Shown one piece after another: positions 30,186 through 40,790 of a DNA stretch of 64,000 bases. This DNA is from Serratia sp. Ag1. Lineage in GTDB: Bacteria; Pseudomonadota; Gammaproteobacteria; Enterobacterales; Enterobacteriaceae. Positions within the stretch are counted from its first letter, which is position 1. Every line of letters starts with the position of its first letter. The notes under the pieces were generated by a model that was not told the DNA's origin, searched no databases, and was given only the letters and a program-made list of their open reading frames with translations. A program made the translations under genes and the position numbers. The stretch is taken from positions 1-64,000 of the forward strand of contig NZ_JQEI01000016.1 of the NCBI RefSeq assembly GCF_000743355.1, in the 5' to 3' direction.

Positions 30186-33100
30186 ATGAACAAACATTGC
30201 TACCGTATCATTTTCAGCCGTACTCAAGGTGAGTTGAGAGTGGTATCAGAACTGGCCCGCAGTTGCAGCACCCAACCAGGGCAAAGCCGCAGCTCCGGGG
30301 GCAGTCGCCTGTGGGTCACGCTGCGTCCTGCCATGTGGTTGATGGGTCTGGCTCTGTTTGCCGACCCGGTATGGGCTAATGGCATTGTGGCTGACGGCCA
30401 ATTGGCACCCGCGCAACGCCCGGAAGTGATCAACACCCAGAATGGGCTACCGCAGGTCAATATCAATGCGCCCAATCAGGCCGGGGTGTCGCATAACCAG
30501 TACCAGCAGTTTGACGTCGGCCAACAAGGGGCGATCCTCAATAACTCGGCGGTGATGACGTCTACCCAACTGGCAGGTTACATCCAGGGGAACGCCAAGC
30601 TTGATCCGAATGCGGCTCCGGCCAAAGTCATCATCAATGAAGTCAACAGCAATAACCCGAGCCAGCTACGCGGTTTTCTGGAAGTCGCCGGCGGCAAGGC
30701 ACAGGTGGTCGTGGCTAACCCGTCGGGCATCCTCTGCGACGGCTGTGGCACCATCAACGCTGGGCGGATGACCCTGACCACCGGTAAACCGCAATTGAAC
30801 GCGGATGGCAGTGTGGCAGGCTACCGGGTTGAGCGTGGGGTGATCCAGGTTCAGGGCGGCGGTCTGAATGGCGACGCGCGCCACGATACCGAATACGTCG
30901 ATATTCTGGCACGTGCGGTGCAGGTGAATGCCGGGGTTCGGGCGAAAGCAGGCGTTTCTGTGGTGGCGGGGCGCAACCAGATCGGTGCAGAGGGCACAGC
31001 GATTACCGCTCTGCCGGGCACGGACGGCAACGCGCCGGAGCTGGCGATCGACATGGGCCAGATGGGCGGTATGTACAGCGGCCAGATCAGCATGATCGGC
31101 ACCGAGGCCGGGGTGGGCGTGCGCAATCAGGGTGGGCACCTGCAGGCGGACAAGACCCTGGTGGTGAGCAGCGAAGGTAAACTGATCTGGCAGGCGGCTG
31201 GCACGGAGGAGCCTCACACCCAGGCCGGGGGCGACATCACGCTCACCGCCAAAGACAGCGTTGAACATCAGGGTAAACTTTACAGCGGTGGTCAACTGAG
31301 CGTGCAAAGCCGCCAGGGTGGGATCACGCAATCCGGCACGATGGCAGCGGCGGGCAACGTCACGCTGCAGGCCGCACAGGCGATCCACAGCAGTGGACAT
31401 CTGCTGGCGGGCAGCGATGCCAACAGCACGCTGGTTCGCCCGGCAGATTTAACACTCGAAAGCCAGTCGGCCATTCGTGCCAGCGGCAGCCTGATGAGCC
31501 AGAAAAAGGTGAGCGTGACCGGCAGCAAGGTGGATCTCAGCCAGAGCCGTCTGGCGGCAGAACAGGCTTCGTTAACAGCGTTTGCCGGGGATGTTGCCTT
31601 ACAACAGTCACAAGTGGATAGCCAGCAATTCACCGTCAACAGCCAAGGCAACCTTGACTCACAGCAGGCACAAATCCGTGCAGGCAACTGGCAAATCACC
31701 GCCGACAGCCTGTTCAATCAGGCGGGTGTCTGGTCACAGGTCGGGGCCGGTGAAAGCCGTTTCGCCCTGAGCGGTGCGCTGGATAACACCGATGGCAGTA
31801 TTGAAACCCAGCAGCTCAGCCTGAACAGCGCCAGCCTCAATAACCTGCGTGGTCGGCTGGTGGCGCTGGATGGCACGGCACAGCACTGGCGTGTGAGTGG
31901 TCTGTTGTCCAACCAGGCCGGGGTATTGGGCAGTAACGGCAGCTTGCAGCTGGATTTGGGTGCATTGGATAACCAGCAGGGGATGCTGCAAAGCCAGTCA
32001 CACCTGGTAATTACCACACAGCAAGGGGCGGACAACCGTCAGGGCAAGGTATTGTCTGGTGGCAACCTGGCCCTGAGCAGCCAGGGAGCGGTCAATAACA
32101 GTGTCGGTGAGATCCATGGTCAGAACCTGCAACTGTCGACCCAGGCGCTGAATAACGCGCAAGGCCAGGTCGTCAGCCAAACAGGATTACGCCTTGATGC
32201 CCGCCAGTCGCTGAATAATCAGCAAGGACTGATAGAAGCAGGTGAGGCACTGGATGTCAGCACCGCAGGAAACTGGGACAACCGCAAAGGCACCGCGTTG
32301 GGGGCAAAACAGGCCAAGGTGACGGCAGGCAGCCTGGATAACGCGGCAGGCAAGCTGCAATCGGGCGGTGAGTTAACGCTCAACACCACCGGCAATGTCA
32401 ATAACCAGGCGGGCACCCTGACGGCGCAACAGAACCTCTATTGGCAAGGGGGGGCGCTCAGCCTGTTTAACAATGATGAAGGCAAGCTGTTAAGCGGCGG
32501 TGCGCTGTCGCTGAATGGCGGGCAGTTGAACAACCGTCAGCAAGGGCTGATACAAAGCCAGCAGGCGCTGACAGTGGATCTTACCGGAGCATGGGATAAC
32601 CAGGGCGGGAAGCTGGCCAGCGGTGGCAGCAGCGTGCTGCGCGCACTCAGCCTGATCAACACGCAGGGTGAAATCCAGGCATTAGATAGCCTGGACATGC
32701 AGTTCACCCGCGCACTGGATAACCGCAGCGGTAACATCATCAGCCAGCGAGCACAGCGCTTGCAGGCCGAAAATATCTTGAATAGCCAAGGATGGATCGG
32801 CAGCTTGGGCACGCTGACGGCGATCGGCCAAAGCTTCGATAACCAACTGGGTGAAGTGGTTAGTCAGCAAGAGGCTGATTTGACCGTCACCACCTGGAAT
32901 AACCAGTACGGCACGTTGCAGTCCGCCGCCAATCTGGTGTTGCGCACGGCGCAAGACATCGCCAATCAGGGTGGGAAAATCAGTGCGCAAGCGCGCCTCT
33001 GGCTACAAGGGTTGACCGATGCCACACCTGCCGGAGTGTTATACAACGCGGGTGGGCAACTGCTGGCGGGTGAGCAGTTGTGGATCCGGGCTCAGGGTAT

Positions 33101-36100
33101 CGATAACCAGCAAAATGGCCTGCTCTATAGCCAGAAGCAACTGCAATTAACGCTGAATGACCGGTTGGATAACCGTCAAGGCAAAGTGCAAAGTGGTGAA
33201 GGGACACAGATCAACGCCGCACAACTGCTGAACACCCAAGGGGTGATTGACAGCCAGCAGCAACTGGATCTGCAGCTTGCTGGCGTATTGGACAATACCC
33301 GGGGCACGCTGCGTGCCAATCAGGCCCAATACATCTCGGCTGAACGTGTACTGAACGCGCAAGGTGTGATCAGCAGCCTGGGGAGCCTCCAGCTTACCAC
33401 CCAGCAGTTTGACAACGCCGCCGGTATGGCGATCAGCCAAGGTGCGGGCGATTATCACTTCAGCACGCTCGACAACCAACAGGGTAAAATCCACAGCGGT
33501 GGCGCACTCACGTTGAGCGGCAGCAGCGTGAACAATCAGGCTGGTCAATGGGTCTCCAGCCAGGCATTGACGTTCAATGGCGAAAGCGTGGATAACAGCC
33601 GCCAGGGGATCATCAGTAGCCAAGGGGCATTGAGCGTGACCGCCCAGCAGGTGAGCAACCGCGAGGGTGGCCTGCTGATTGGCACCACACAGACCGACGT
33701 CAACGCCCGCACGCTGGATAACACCGCCGGGCGGATACAAAGTGCGGGAACCCTGACGCTGTCACAGTTGGATTCGTTGGATAACCGCCAAGGCACTCTG
33801 TTAGCCAATAACGCGCTGGCTATCAGCGGCGGGGCGCTGTCGTTGTTTAACCAGGGCGGTAACATCCAGAGTGGCGGGACATTAACCGTTTTGACCCAAT
33901 GGCTGGATAACCTGGCAGGTACTCTGCTCAGCCAGCAGGCGTTGCAGCTCAGTGTTCAGCAGGATTACACCCACCGCGCCGGGGACACCCTCAGCAGTAA
34001 CAGTTCGGTGACCTTCAGTGTGGCTGGCGTGTTGACCAACCTGGCAGATTGGTTGCTGCCGGGCGACCTGACGTTGAGCAGCGCGCATGTAAACAACCTG
34101 GCCAGTCTGGTGGCTAACCAGCTGCAACTGACCACCGGGGCACTGACCAACCAGGGGCGTATCGAAGCCGACACGCTGACCATTAACGCCGACAGCCTGG
34201 ATAACCAGACCACGCTGATGGCGGATAATCTGCTGGTGAATAGCCGGATTATTGATAACCATGGCCGCGCCGCCCTGATTGCCGCCACGGAAAACATCAG
34301 CCTGATGAGCGGTGAGCGGTTAACCAACCGGGATGGCGCACTGATTTACAGCGCAGGGACGTTACAGCTTACCAGTGGCGATCTGATTGAAAACCGCGCC
34401 AGTAATATTGAGGCGGAAGGGGATCTGACCCTGACGGCAAAACGCTTCGACAACCTGCGTGAAGGGCTGGAGATTGCGCGTGAGGCGGAAACCAGCGAGT
34501 ACAGTTGGCACCGTTATAACTACTACTGGCGTTCTTATGGTGAGGATGTCACTACCGATGTCAGCGCGATAGCACCGACCACCCAACAGTTGACCTTTCG
34601 TGATGATGCGGCTGCCGCAAGCAACCCATATGGTACCTTACTGAATATTGACGCAGCCAATAAACGTGCTGAAGTGCAGGTAAAAGACGATAAGGGGCAA
34701 CTGATCAGCCTGTGGGTGAACTACCTGGCCCTTGTTCCGAATGCTGATGGCAGCTATGCCATGACATTTTATGAAACACGTGGCTGGTATCAACGTACCA
34801 CCATCCCTACTCCCTATCAAAACGCTTTCCATTGGGAACACGACTGGGTGGAGGTTATGACGTGGGATTCTGAAAAGCATATTGATATTGGGGTCGCGCC
34901 ATTTGTTGCTGACTACAGTAACCTCCGTGAGCGCACGGCGACGGGTAAGGTAACCAGCGACAAGCTGATCTCTGCCGGTATTGGGGCGACCTTGCTCTCC
35001 GGCGGCAATATGGCTTTGCATATTGGTGAGCAACTGCTGAATGATGCCAGCACCATCAGTTCCAATGGGAACCTGACGATTGACGGCACCGCCAACATTA
35101 TCAACCGGGGTTACTCGGTGAACGAGCGGCGTCAGGAGTTTATTGTCGATCACTACGACAGAGCGGAAACTCACTGGTATCCGACCTTCAATCTGGATGA
35201 AACCACCGCGCTGACGACCATTGATGGGGTGATCAGCGGTTACGGCAACGTCACTATTGGCGGTGCGCATCTGGAAAACACCACGGTTAACCAGGCACAA
35301 ATCAGCGCTGTTGAGGCGGCACAGAATGCCGCCGCTGCCGAGCGCGCGGAATGGGAACGCAACCCGTTGGCGGTCAGCGTTGACGGTGGTGACTGGCAGG
35401 CTGCTGACACCGGTTTAGCCGCAGGCACTCGGCCACTAACGCCGGGGGAACTGGCGTTAACCGACAAACAGCATGTAGCCAGCGTGGCGACCCACATTCC
35501 CGATAATGGTCTGTTCCGCCAGCAAACGGCGGCCAATAGCCCGTTCCTGGTGGTGACTGACCCGCGTTTTACCAACAAAAACAATTTCCTGAGCAGTGAC
35601 TATCTGCTGCAGCGCGTGGGTTATGACCCGAGCCAGGTGCACAAACGCCTGGGGGACGGTTATTACGAGCAACGGGTGGTGCGTGAGCAGTTGCTGATGT
35701 TGACGGGTCGCCCATCGTTGAAAGGTGACGATGCGATGGCGCAGTACCAGGCGCTCATGAACAGCGGCATCAAGGCAGCGGAAGATTTCCACCTGGTGCC
35801 CGGTGTGGCGCTCACGCCATCACAAATCGCCGCCTTGCAGCAGGATATCGTCTGGCTGGTGAGTGAAACGGTTGAAACTGCCGAAGGGCCGCAGACCGTT
35901 TGGGTGCCGAAAGTCTATCTGGCGAACAGCACCCTCCGTGTGACGGGGGATGGTGCGGTGATTGCCGGGGGGAACCTGCAACTCTCCACTGGCAGCCTCA
36001 GCAATGCGGGCAACCTGTTTGCCGACAAGGCCATGAGCATCGATACCGGCGCATTCCTGCACCAGGGCGGCGAACTCCGTGCAGACACAATCAATGTGCA

Positions 36101-39100
36101 GGCCGACAGCATCAGCCTGAGCACCAATCTGCAGGATGCCTTGCGCCAGGCGAGCATGAGTGCGCGTGAACTCAGCCTGAACGGCGGTGACATCAGCCTG
36201 CAAGGTGCGAAGCTTAGCGCCACCGAAAACCTCAGCCTGAGTGCCAGCAACAGCATTAACATCGGCACGGCGCGCAGCAGCACCACAGCAGACGTGAGCG
36301 TGATTTCCGGATCCTTGGGCAACCGCGATCGTGCCGGGATGGAAGAGGCCGGGGAGCGCAGAGCGCAGGTCAGTGGTGAATGGCAGCAGGCGTTGGGCAG
36401 CAGCCTGACGGCGGGCAGCAACCTCAGCCTGAAAGCGGGCCAGGACATCACACTGCAAGGCAGCCAGGCCAGCGCGGGGGGGAAAGCGCAGGTTCAGGCC
36501 GGTGGCAATGTCTCGTTACTGGCGGATACCACCACCAATAGCACCCATCTTGAAGCGAACAGCCGCACCTCGACAGTGAGCAACAGCCGCCAAGCCGACA
36601 CGTTGCATACCAGCGGATTAAGCGGCGACAACGGCGTCACTATCCTGTCGGGCGGTAACTTTGTGGCCGAAGGGGCACAGGTGGAGAGTGCGTCGGGCGG
36701 CATCGGCCTGAGCGCACAGCAGGTCACCATCAAAGAAGCGCGCCAGCAGGTGAGCGACAGCGACAGCGGACAGAGCAAGGTGGGTAAATCGCAAAACCAG
36801 CGGCAAAGCGATATCAGCAGTGACACCGGCCACGGCAGCCTGTTCAGTGCCAAAGAAGGGGTAACGGTTATCGCCGAGCAGGGCGACATTCTGCTGCAAG
36901 GCAGCACGGTGCAGAGTGAGCAAGGGCGAATTGGGCTGAAGGCGGCTGGTGATATCTCGCTGAATGCCAGCCAGGACGAGCAGCATCTGATGATACAGGG
37001 CAGCAACAGTAGCAAAGGGTTCCTGAGCGGCAAGCAGAGTGCCTATCAACAGGAAACCCATAGCAGTACGGCCAACGGCAGCCTGCTGAGTGGCCAGGAG
37101 GTTATTCTGCAGAGTGGTAAAGATATCAACGTGATGGGTAGCCATGTTGTGGCCACCGACGATATCTCACTGACGGCGAAGAATAACATCACGGTGGGTA
37201 CGGTGGAGGAACATACCGAGAGCCGTACGGCGAGCGAGAGCAAGAAATCCGGCTTCTCCGGCACCGGCGGGATAGGTTTCAGTTACGGGTCGCAAAGCCT
37301 GAAGACCACCGATACCGAAAATAGCGTTAACCACGCAGGTAGCACGCTAGGCAGCACCCAGGGGAATGTCACCCTGAATGCGGGCAATAATCTGACGGTG
37401 CAAGGTTCCGACGTGCTGGCGGGGAAAGATATCAGCCTGACGGGTAAGGAAGTGAACATTCTGGCGGTGGAGAACCAGAGTACCCAGAGTCACACCGTTG
37501 AGCAGAAACAGAGCGGGTTGACGTTGGCGCTGTCGGGCACGGTGGGCAGTGCGTTAAATACGGCAGTGACGACCGCCAACGAGGCCACCAAGGAGACCGA
37601 TGGTCGTTTGGCGGCGTTGCAAGGCATGAAAGCGGCGCTGAGCGGTGTGCAGGCGGCGCAAGGCAGTGTGCTGGCTTCAGAAAATGCTGCAGATCAGAAT
37701 GCCATTGGGGTGAGCCTGTCCTATGGCAGCCAGTCATCAAAATCTGAACAGACGGCCCGCCAGACGCAGAGCCAGGGCAGCACGTTGACGGCGGGGAATA
37801 ATCTCACCATCCAAGCCACCGAGTCCGATATCAATGTTCAGGGGAGCCAACTGCAGGCCGGGAAGGATATCACTCTGAATGCCGCCCGGGACGTGAACCT
37901 GGTGTCGGCCGAGAACAGCTCCCAGCTTGAGGGTAAAAACGAGAGTAAAGGGGGGAGCGTTGGTGTCAGTATCGGGGCTGGCCAGGGCGGTTGGGGTATC
38001 AGCGTGTCGGCCAGTGCCAATAAAGGCAAGGGCAGTGAGACAGGTAATGGGGTGACGCATACCGAAACCACGCTCAACGCCGGTAACAACCTGAACATCA
38101 CCAGCGGGCGGGACACTACGTTGACCGGGGCGCAGGTGAGTGGCGACAAGGTGACGATGGATGTTGGCCGTAACCTGACGTTGACCAGTGAACAGGACAG
38201 CGACAACTACGATGCGAAGCAGCAGAATAGCAGCGCCGGTGCCAGCTTCACGTTCGGCTCGATGACGGGGTCGGGCAGTGTAAACCTGAGCCGTGACAAA
38301 ATGCACAGCAACTATGACAGCGTGCAGGAGCAGACCGGGGTGTACGCAGGTAAGGGCGGCTTTGATATCACGGTGGGTGAACATACGCAGTTGAATGGTG
38401 CGGTCATTGGTTCGACAGCCACGGCAGACAAGAATAGACTGGATACAGGCACGCTGGGTTTTGGGAATATCGAGAACCAAGCGGATTACCAGGTTGAACA
38501 CCAGAGCGTGGGGATCAGCAGTGGTGGCCCTATCGGCGGACAGTTTGCGGGGAATATGGCCAACGGCCTGTTGACCGGGCTGAATAGCAGCGGCAGCGCC
38601 AGTTCCACCACGAAGTCGGCAGTCTCTGAGGGCACTATCACCATCCGTGACAAAGACAAGCAGACCCAGAACGTTGAGGATCTCAGTCGCGATGTAGAGC
38701 ATGCAAATCAGACGTTAAGCCCGATTTTCGACAAGGAAAAAGAGCAGAACCGGCTGAAGGAAGCGCAACTGCTGGGAGAAATCGGCAGTCAGGCGGCAGA
38801 TATCGCGCGGACGCAGGGGCAGATAGAAGCCACCCGAGCGGCGAACGAGAAGATGCAGAACATCAAGCCAGAAGACCGAGTAGCAGCCGAGAAGCAGTGG
38901 CGGAGCGAGCACCCCGGTCAGGAGCCAGAGGCAAAGGATATCAACAACCAGATCTACCAGACGGCGTATAACAAGGCGTTTAATGAGTCAGATTTTGGGA
39001 CAGGGGGTAAAGTCCAGCGAGCGATACAGGCGGCAACGGCGGCGGTGCAGGGTCTGGCGGGTGGCAATCTGGCGCAAGCATTGACGGGCGGGGCGGCTCC

Positions 39101-40376
39101 GTATCTTGCGGAGGTGATTAAGAAAAATACCGGGGATAATCAGGCTGCGAACGCGATGGCGCACGCGGTGCTGGGTGCGGTTACTGCCTATGCCAGTGGC
39201 AACAATGCATTGGCAGGTGCAGCGGGTGCGGCAACGGCAGAGTTGATGGCTCCGGTGATTATCGCCTCAATGGGATGGGATAAGGATAAACTGACCGAAG
39301 AGCAGAAGCAGACGGTCAGTACGTTGAGTACGCTGGCGGCAGGGTTGGTGGGTGGCTTGGCAGGTGACAGCACAGGCAGTGTGTTTGCAGGCGCGCAGAC
39401 CGGTAAGAATGCGGTGGAGAATAACTATCTCAACGCCAGCGATAAGATCCGCCAACAGCAACTGGAAACCAAACTGGCCAATGGCACGATTACCGACAGT
39501 GAAGTGAAAGATCTGGCTAACCTGACACAAAAGGATCTTACCAGTGACGCGAATCTGAAGGATGCCTGTGCTAATGGAGCCAGTGCGGGATGTATCCATG
39601 AACTGAAGCTGGCACAGGCAGCTAAAGAAAGCTATCAGGGTTATGCGGAATACCAGACCTATTACGACTTACGCGACCAGTTCCCCGAGGAAATGGCGAA
39701 ATTCGGTGATTTAATTGGGGACTACTCGCGTGATCTGCTCAAGCTGGTAGATCAGGGTTATACGCCTGAACAGGCCAAGGCCAAGATGTCTCAGGATGCG
39801 GCCTACTCTGCAAAATATCAGCAAGCTTTGGAGGATGTTCCCGGCTGGGCCAAGATAGCGATCACCATCCAGGATACGGTGGGAATAGTTTACGGTGCCA
39901 AGGCAGCGGGTGTCAGTCTGGAAAAATTGGCTGCGAATGGGGCAACTAGCGCAACCAAGAGTACAGGCCAAGGAACAACGGGGTCTTTAACAGGTTCACA
40001 AACTAAATTACCCCCTAATGCAACACCTGAGAATATACGTTCTTTGGTAAGAGAAAATGAAAGTGCAAAAATACTCTCGGAGAATGGTTTTCACGTTGAA
40101 CAAAACCCAGTCACATCGGGAATAAAGAACCCTGATTATAAAATTAATGGTGAAATTTTCGATAACTATGCTCCAAGCTCTGGAAATATTAGAAATATAT
40201 GGAGAGAAGTAGAGAAAAAGGTAGAAAAAGGGCAAACAAATAGTGTTGTTATTAACCTAGCGGATACAAAGGCAAGCGTTAGTGATCTACAGAAACAATT
40301 TAGTGATTGGCCTGTTAAAGGATTGAACAAAATTATTGTTATAGATCAATCGGGTAAACCGATAAGAATCAAGTAG
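30186..40376 (+). CDS. cdiA: CdiA, contact-dependent growth inhibition effector with tRNase-type C-terminus
   Basis: Giant exported toxin-delivery filament, 3396 residues. Order: extended signal peptide (ESPR start MNKHCYRIIFSRTQGELRVV, cleavage near VWA at 64); TPS secretion domain with NPSGILCDGCG (~178); filamentous-hemagglutinin repeats of N-x-G-x type (~350-1430); a distinct Tyr/Trp-rich segment (~1430-1780), the likely receptor-binding region; second FHA region (~1920-2780); pretoxin domain (~2820-3076) ending in VENN (3077-3080); a cytoplasm-entry-like region with DACANGASAGC; and the toxin (~3281-3396). The toxin motifs ENESAKILSENGF, NPDYKINGEIFDNYAP and VVINLADT match my memory of the B. 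pseudomallei 1026b CdiA tRNase (PD-(D/E)XK-like fold). Intact, with immunity gene 9 bases downstream. Confidence 0.93.
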   Translation: MNKHCYRIIFSRTQGELRVVSELARSCSTQPGQSRSSGGSRLWVTLRPAMWLMGLALFADPVWANGIVADGQLAPAQRPEVINTQNGLPQVNINAPNQAGVSHNQYQQFDVGQQGAILNNSAVMTSTQLAGYIQGNAKLDPNAAPAKVIINEVNSNNPSQLRGFLEVAGGKAQVVVANPSGILCDGCGTINAGRMTLTTGKPQLNADGSVAGYRVERGVIQVQGGGLNGDARHDTEYVDILARAVQVNAGVRAKAGVSVVAGRNQIGAEGTAITALPGTDGNAPELAIDMGQMGGMYSGQISMIGTEAGVGVRNQGGHLQADKTLVVSSEGKLIWQAAGTEEPHTQAGGDITLTAKDSVEHQGKLYSGGQLSVQSRQGGITQSGTMAAAGNVTLQAAQAIHSSGHLLAGSDANSTLVRPADLTLESQSAIRASGSLMSQKKVSVTGSKVDLSQSRLAAEQASLTAFAGDVALQQSQVDSQQFTVNSQGNLDSQQAQIRAGNWQITADSLFNQAGVWSQVGAGESRFALSGALDNTDGSIETQQLSLNSASLNNLRGRLVALDGTAQHWRVSGLLSNQAGVLGSNGSLQLDLGALDNQQGMLQSQSHLVITTQQGADNRQGKVLSGGNLALSSQGAVNNSVGEIHGQNLQLSTQALNNAQGQVVSQTGLRLDARQSLNNQQGLIEAGEALDVSTAGNWDNRKGTALGAKQAKVTAGSLDNAAGKLQSGGELTLNTTGNVNNQAGTLTAQQNLYWQGGALSLFNNDEGKLLSGGALSLNGGQLNNRQQGLIQSQQALTVDLTGAWDNQGGKLASGGSSVLRALSLINTQGEIQALDSLDMQFTRALDNRSGNIISQRAQRLQAENILNSQGWIGSLGTLTAIGQSFDNQLGEVVSQQEADLTVTTWNNQYGTLQSAANLVLRTAQDIANQGGKISAQARLWLQGLTDATPAGVLYNAGGQLLAGEQLWIRAQGIDNQQNGLLYSQKQLQLTLNDRLDNRQGKVQSGEGTQINAAQLLNTQGVIDSQQQLDLQLAGVLDNTRGTLRANQAQYISAERVLNAQGVISSLGSLQLTTQQFDNAAGMAISQGAGDYHFSTLDNQQGKIHSGGALTLSGSSVNNQAGQWVSSQALTFNGESVDNSRQGIISSQGALSVTAQQVSNREGGLLIGTTQTDVNARTLDNTAGRIQSAGTLTLSQLDSLDNRQGTLLANNALAISGGALSLFNQGGNIQSGGTLTVLTQWLDNLAGTLLSQQALQLSVQQDYTHRAGDTLSSNSSVTFSVAGVLTNLADWLLPGDLTLSSAHVNNLASLVANQLQLTTGALTNQGRIEADTLTINADSLDNQTTLMADNLLVNSRIIDNHGRAALIAATENISLMSGERLTNRDGALIYSAGTLQLTSGDLIENRASNIEAEGDLTLTAKRFDNLREGLEIAREAETSEYSWHRYNYYWRSYGEDVTTDVSAIAPTTQQLTFRDDAAAASNPYGTLLNIDAANKRAEVQVKDDKGQLISLWVNYLALVPNADGSYAMTFYETRGWYQRTTIPTPYQNAFHWEHDWVEVMTWDSEKHIDIGVAPFVADYSNLRERTATGKVTSDKLISAGIGATLLSGGNMALHIGEQLLNDASTISSNGNLTIDGTANIINRGYSVNERRQEFIVDHYDRAETHWYPTFNLDETTALTTIDGVISGYGNVTIGGAHLENTTVNQAQISAVEAAQNAAAAERAEWERNPLAVSVDGGDWQAADTGLAAGTRPLTPGELALTDKQHVASVATHIPDNGLFRQQTAANSPFLVVTDPRFTNKNNFLSSDYLLQRVGYDPSQVHKRLGDGYYEQRVVREQLLMLTGRPSLKGDDAMAQYQALMNSGIKAAEDFHLVPGVALTPSQIAALQQDIVWLVSETVETAEGPQTVWVPKVYLANSTLRVTGDGAVIAGGNLQLSTGSLSNAGNLFADKAMSIDTGAFLHQGGELRADTINVQADSISLSTNLQDALRQASMSARELSLNGGDISLQGAKLSATENLSLSASNSINIGTARSSTTADVSVISGSLGNRDRAGMEEAGERRAQVSGEWQQALGSSLTAGSNLSLKAGQDITLQGSQASAGGKAQVQAGGNVSLLADTTTNSTHLEANSRTSTVSNSRQADTLHTSGLSGDNGVTILSGGNFVAEGAQVESASGGIGLSAQQVTIKEARQQVSDSDSGQSKVGKSQNQRQSDISSDTGHGSLFSAKEGVTVIAEQGDILLQGSTVQSEQGRIGLKAAGDISLNASQDEQHLMIQGSNSSKGFLSGKQSAYQQETHSSTANGSLLSGQEVILQSGKDINVMGSHVVATDDISLTAKNNITVGTVEEHTESRTASESKKSGFSGTGGIGFSYGSQSLKTTDTENSVNHAGSTLGSTQGNVTLNAGNNLTVQGSDVLAGKDISLTGKEVNILAVENQSTQSHTVEQKQSGLTLALSGTVGSALNTAVTTANEATKETDGRLAALQGMKAALSGVQAAQGSVLASENAADQNAIGVSLSYGSQSSKSEQTARQTQSQGSTLTAGNNLTIQATESDINVQGSQLQAGKDITLNAARDVNLVSAENSSQLEGKNESKGGSVGVSIGAGQGGWGISVSASANKGKGSETGNGVTHTETTLNAGNNLNITSGRDTTLTGAQVSGDKVTMDVGRNLTLTSEQDSDNYDAKQQNSSAGASFTFGSMTGSGSVNLSRDKMHSNYDSVQEQTGVYAGKGGFDITVGEHTQLNGAVIGSTATADKNRLDTGTLGFGNIENQADYQVEHQSVGISSGGPIGGQFAGNMANGLLTGLNSSGSASSTTKSAVSEGTITIRDKDKQTQNVEDLSRDVEHANQTLSPIFDKEKEQNRLKEAQLLGEIGSQAADIARTQGQIEATRAANEKMQNIKPEDRVAAEKQWRSEHPGQEPEAKDINNQIYQTAYNKAFNESDFGTGGKVQRAIQAATAAVQGLAGGNLAQALTGGAAPYLAEVIKKNTGDNQAANAMAHAVLGAVTAYASGNNALAGAAGAATAELMAPVIIASMGWDKDKLTEEQKQTVSTLSTLAAGLVGGLAGDSTGSVFAGAQTGKNAVENNYLNASDKIRQQQLETKLANGTITDSEVKDLANLTQKDLTSDANLKDACANGASAGCIHELKLAQAAKESYQGYAEYQTYYDLRDQFPEEMAKFGDLIGDYSRDLLKLVDQGYTPEQAKAKMSQDAAYSAKYQQALEDVPGWAKIAITIQDTVGIVYGAKAAGVSLEKLAANGATSATKSTGQGTTGSLTGSQTKLPPNATPENIRSLVRENESAKILSENGFHVEQNPVTSGIKNPDYKINGEIFDNYAPSSGNIRNIWREVEKKVEKGQTNSVVINLADTKASVSDLQKQFSDWPVKGLNKIIVIDQSGKPIRIK
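35531..38511 (+). repeat. Duplicated cdiA block, copy 1 (in cdiA)
   Basis: Starts at GGCCAATAGCCCGTTCCTGG. Matches 42051-45031 with constant offset 6520 (checked at 35531, 37444 and 38511) and only scattered base changes. Covers the end of the receptor-side region and most of the second FHA region. Confidence 0.95.
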
Positions 40377-40385
40377 GAGAATGGG

Positions 40386-40748
40386 ATGGCAATTGATATC
40401 ACATGTTATACCAAGTTAGGTGTTGAGTCATTGCAGCCTAAACTAGATGTAATTAAGTTAAATTATGGTTATTTATTTGAGCAGTCATATCTTATGTATG
40501 CTGCTGATGAAGTGTTAACTCGTGAACAGTTAAAATTTATTGAGGATCGAGTTGAAAAATATAAAAAGGAAACAGATCTACTAATAGCGGAAGAGTTTGG
40601 CCTTGAAGAACCTAAGTCATATTTTATGATATCAGTCAATGATAAATCATTCCCTGAGTTGAACACTTCTGAAGTAGCAGACATGCTCAGGAAAGAGCTA
40701 GGGGAGGAAAATATTATTGTGCTTTTAAATGGTGAAGATCTAATCTAA
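40386..40748 (+). CDS. cdiI: CdiI immunity protein (1026b type) for the cdiA toxin
   Basis: Small soluble cytoplasmic protein expected to bind and block the CdiA tRNase domain. 120 residues, AT-rich. N-terminus MAIDITCYTKL and the segment FMISVNDKSFPEL resemble the B. pseudomallei 1026b CdiI (starts MAIDLFCYLS, contains LVSLNDKN) as remembered. The ribosome site AGGAGA overlaps the cdiA stop codon, coupling the two. Related to the immunity gene at 47003: both end IVLLNGEDLI. A conserved terminator follows. Confidence 0.88.
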   Translation: MAIDITCYTKLGVESLQPKLDVIKLNYGYLFEQSYLMYAADEVLTREQLKFIEDRVEKYKKETDLLIAEEFGLEEPKSYFMISVNDKSFPELNTSEVADMLRKELGEENIIVLLNGEDLI

Positions 40749-40759
40749 ATCTTGTGATA

Positions 40760-40786
40760 AATCCCGGCTAACTGGCCGGGATTTTT
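40760..40786 (+). terminator. Terminator after cdiI
   Basis: ATCCCGGC / GCCGGGAT stem with T-run. The same design recurs after the three other immunity genes (47321, 50709, 51885). Confidence 0.85.
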
Positions 40787-40790
40787 ACAT

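Noticed and set aside
31280-34300. Regular short repeats that could look like a CRISPR or tandem array
   Set aside because: They are degenerate coding repeats of the filamentous-hemagglutinin domain (pattern such as LDNQ.G...S.G.L), with no constant repeat or unique spacers.
35820-38702. Long minus-strand open frames (up to 321 codons) within cdiA and again in the orphan copies
   Set aside because: They are shadows of the GC-biased, repetitive FHA coding sequence; composition is unlike real proteins (runs of Leu, Ser, Pro or His) and there are no ribosome sites.
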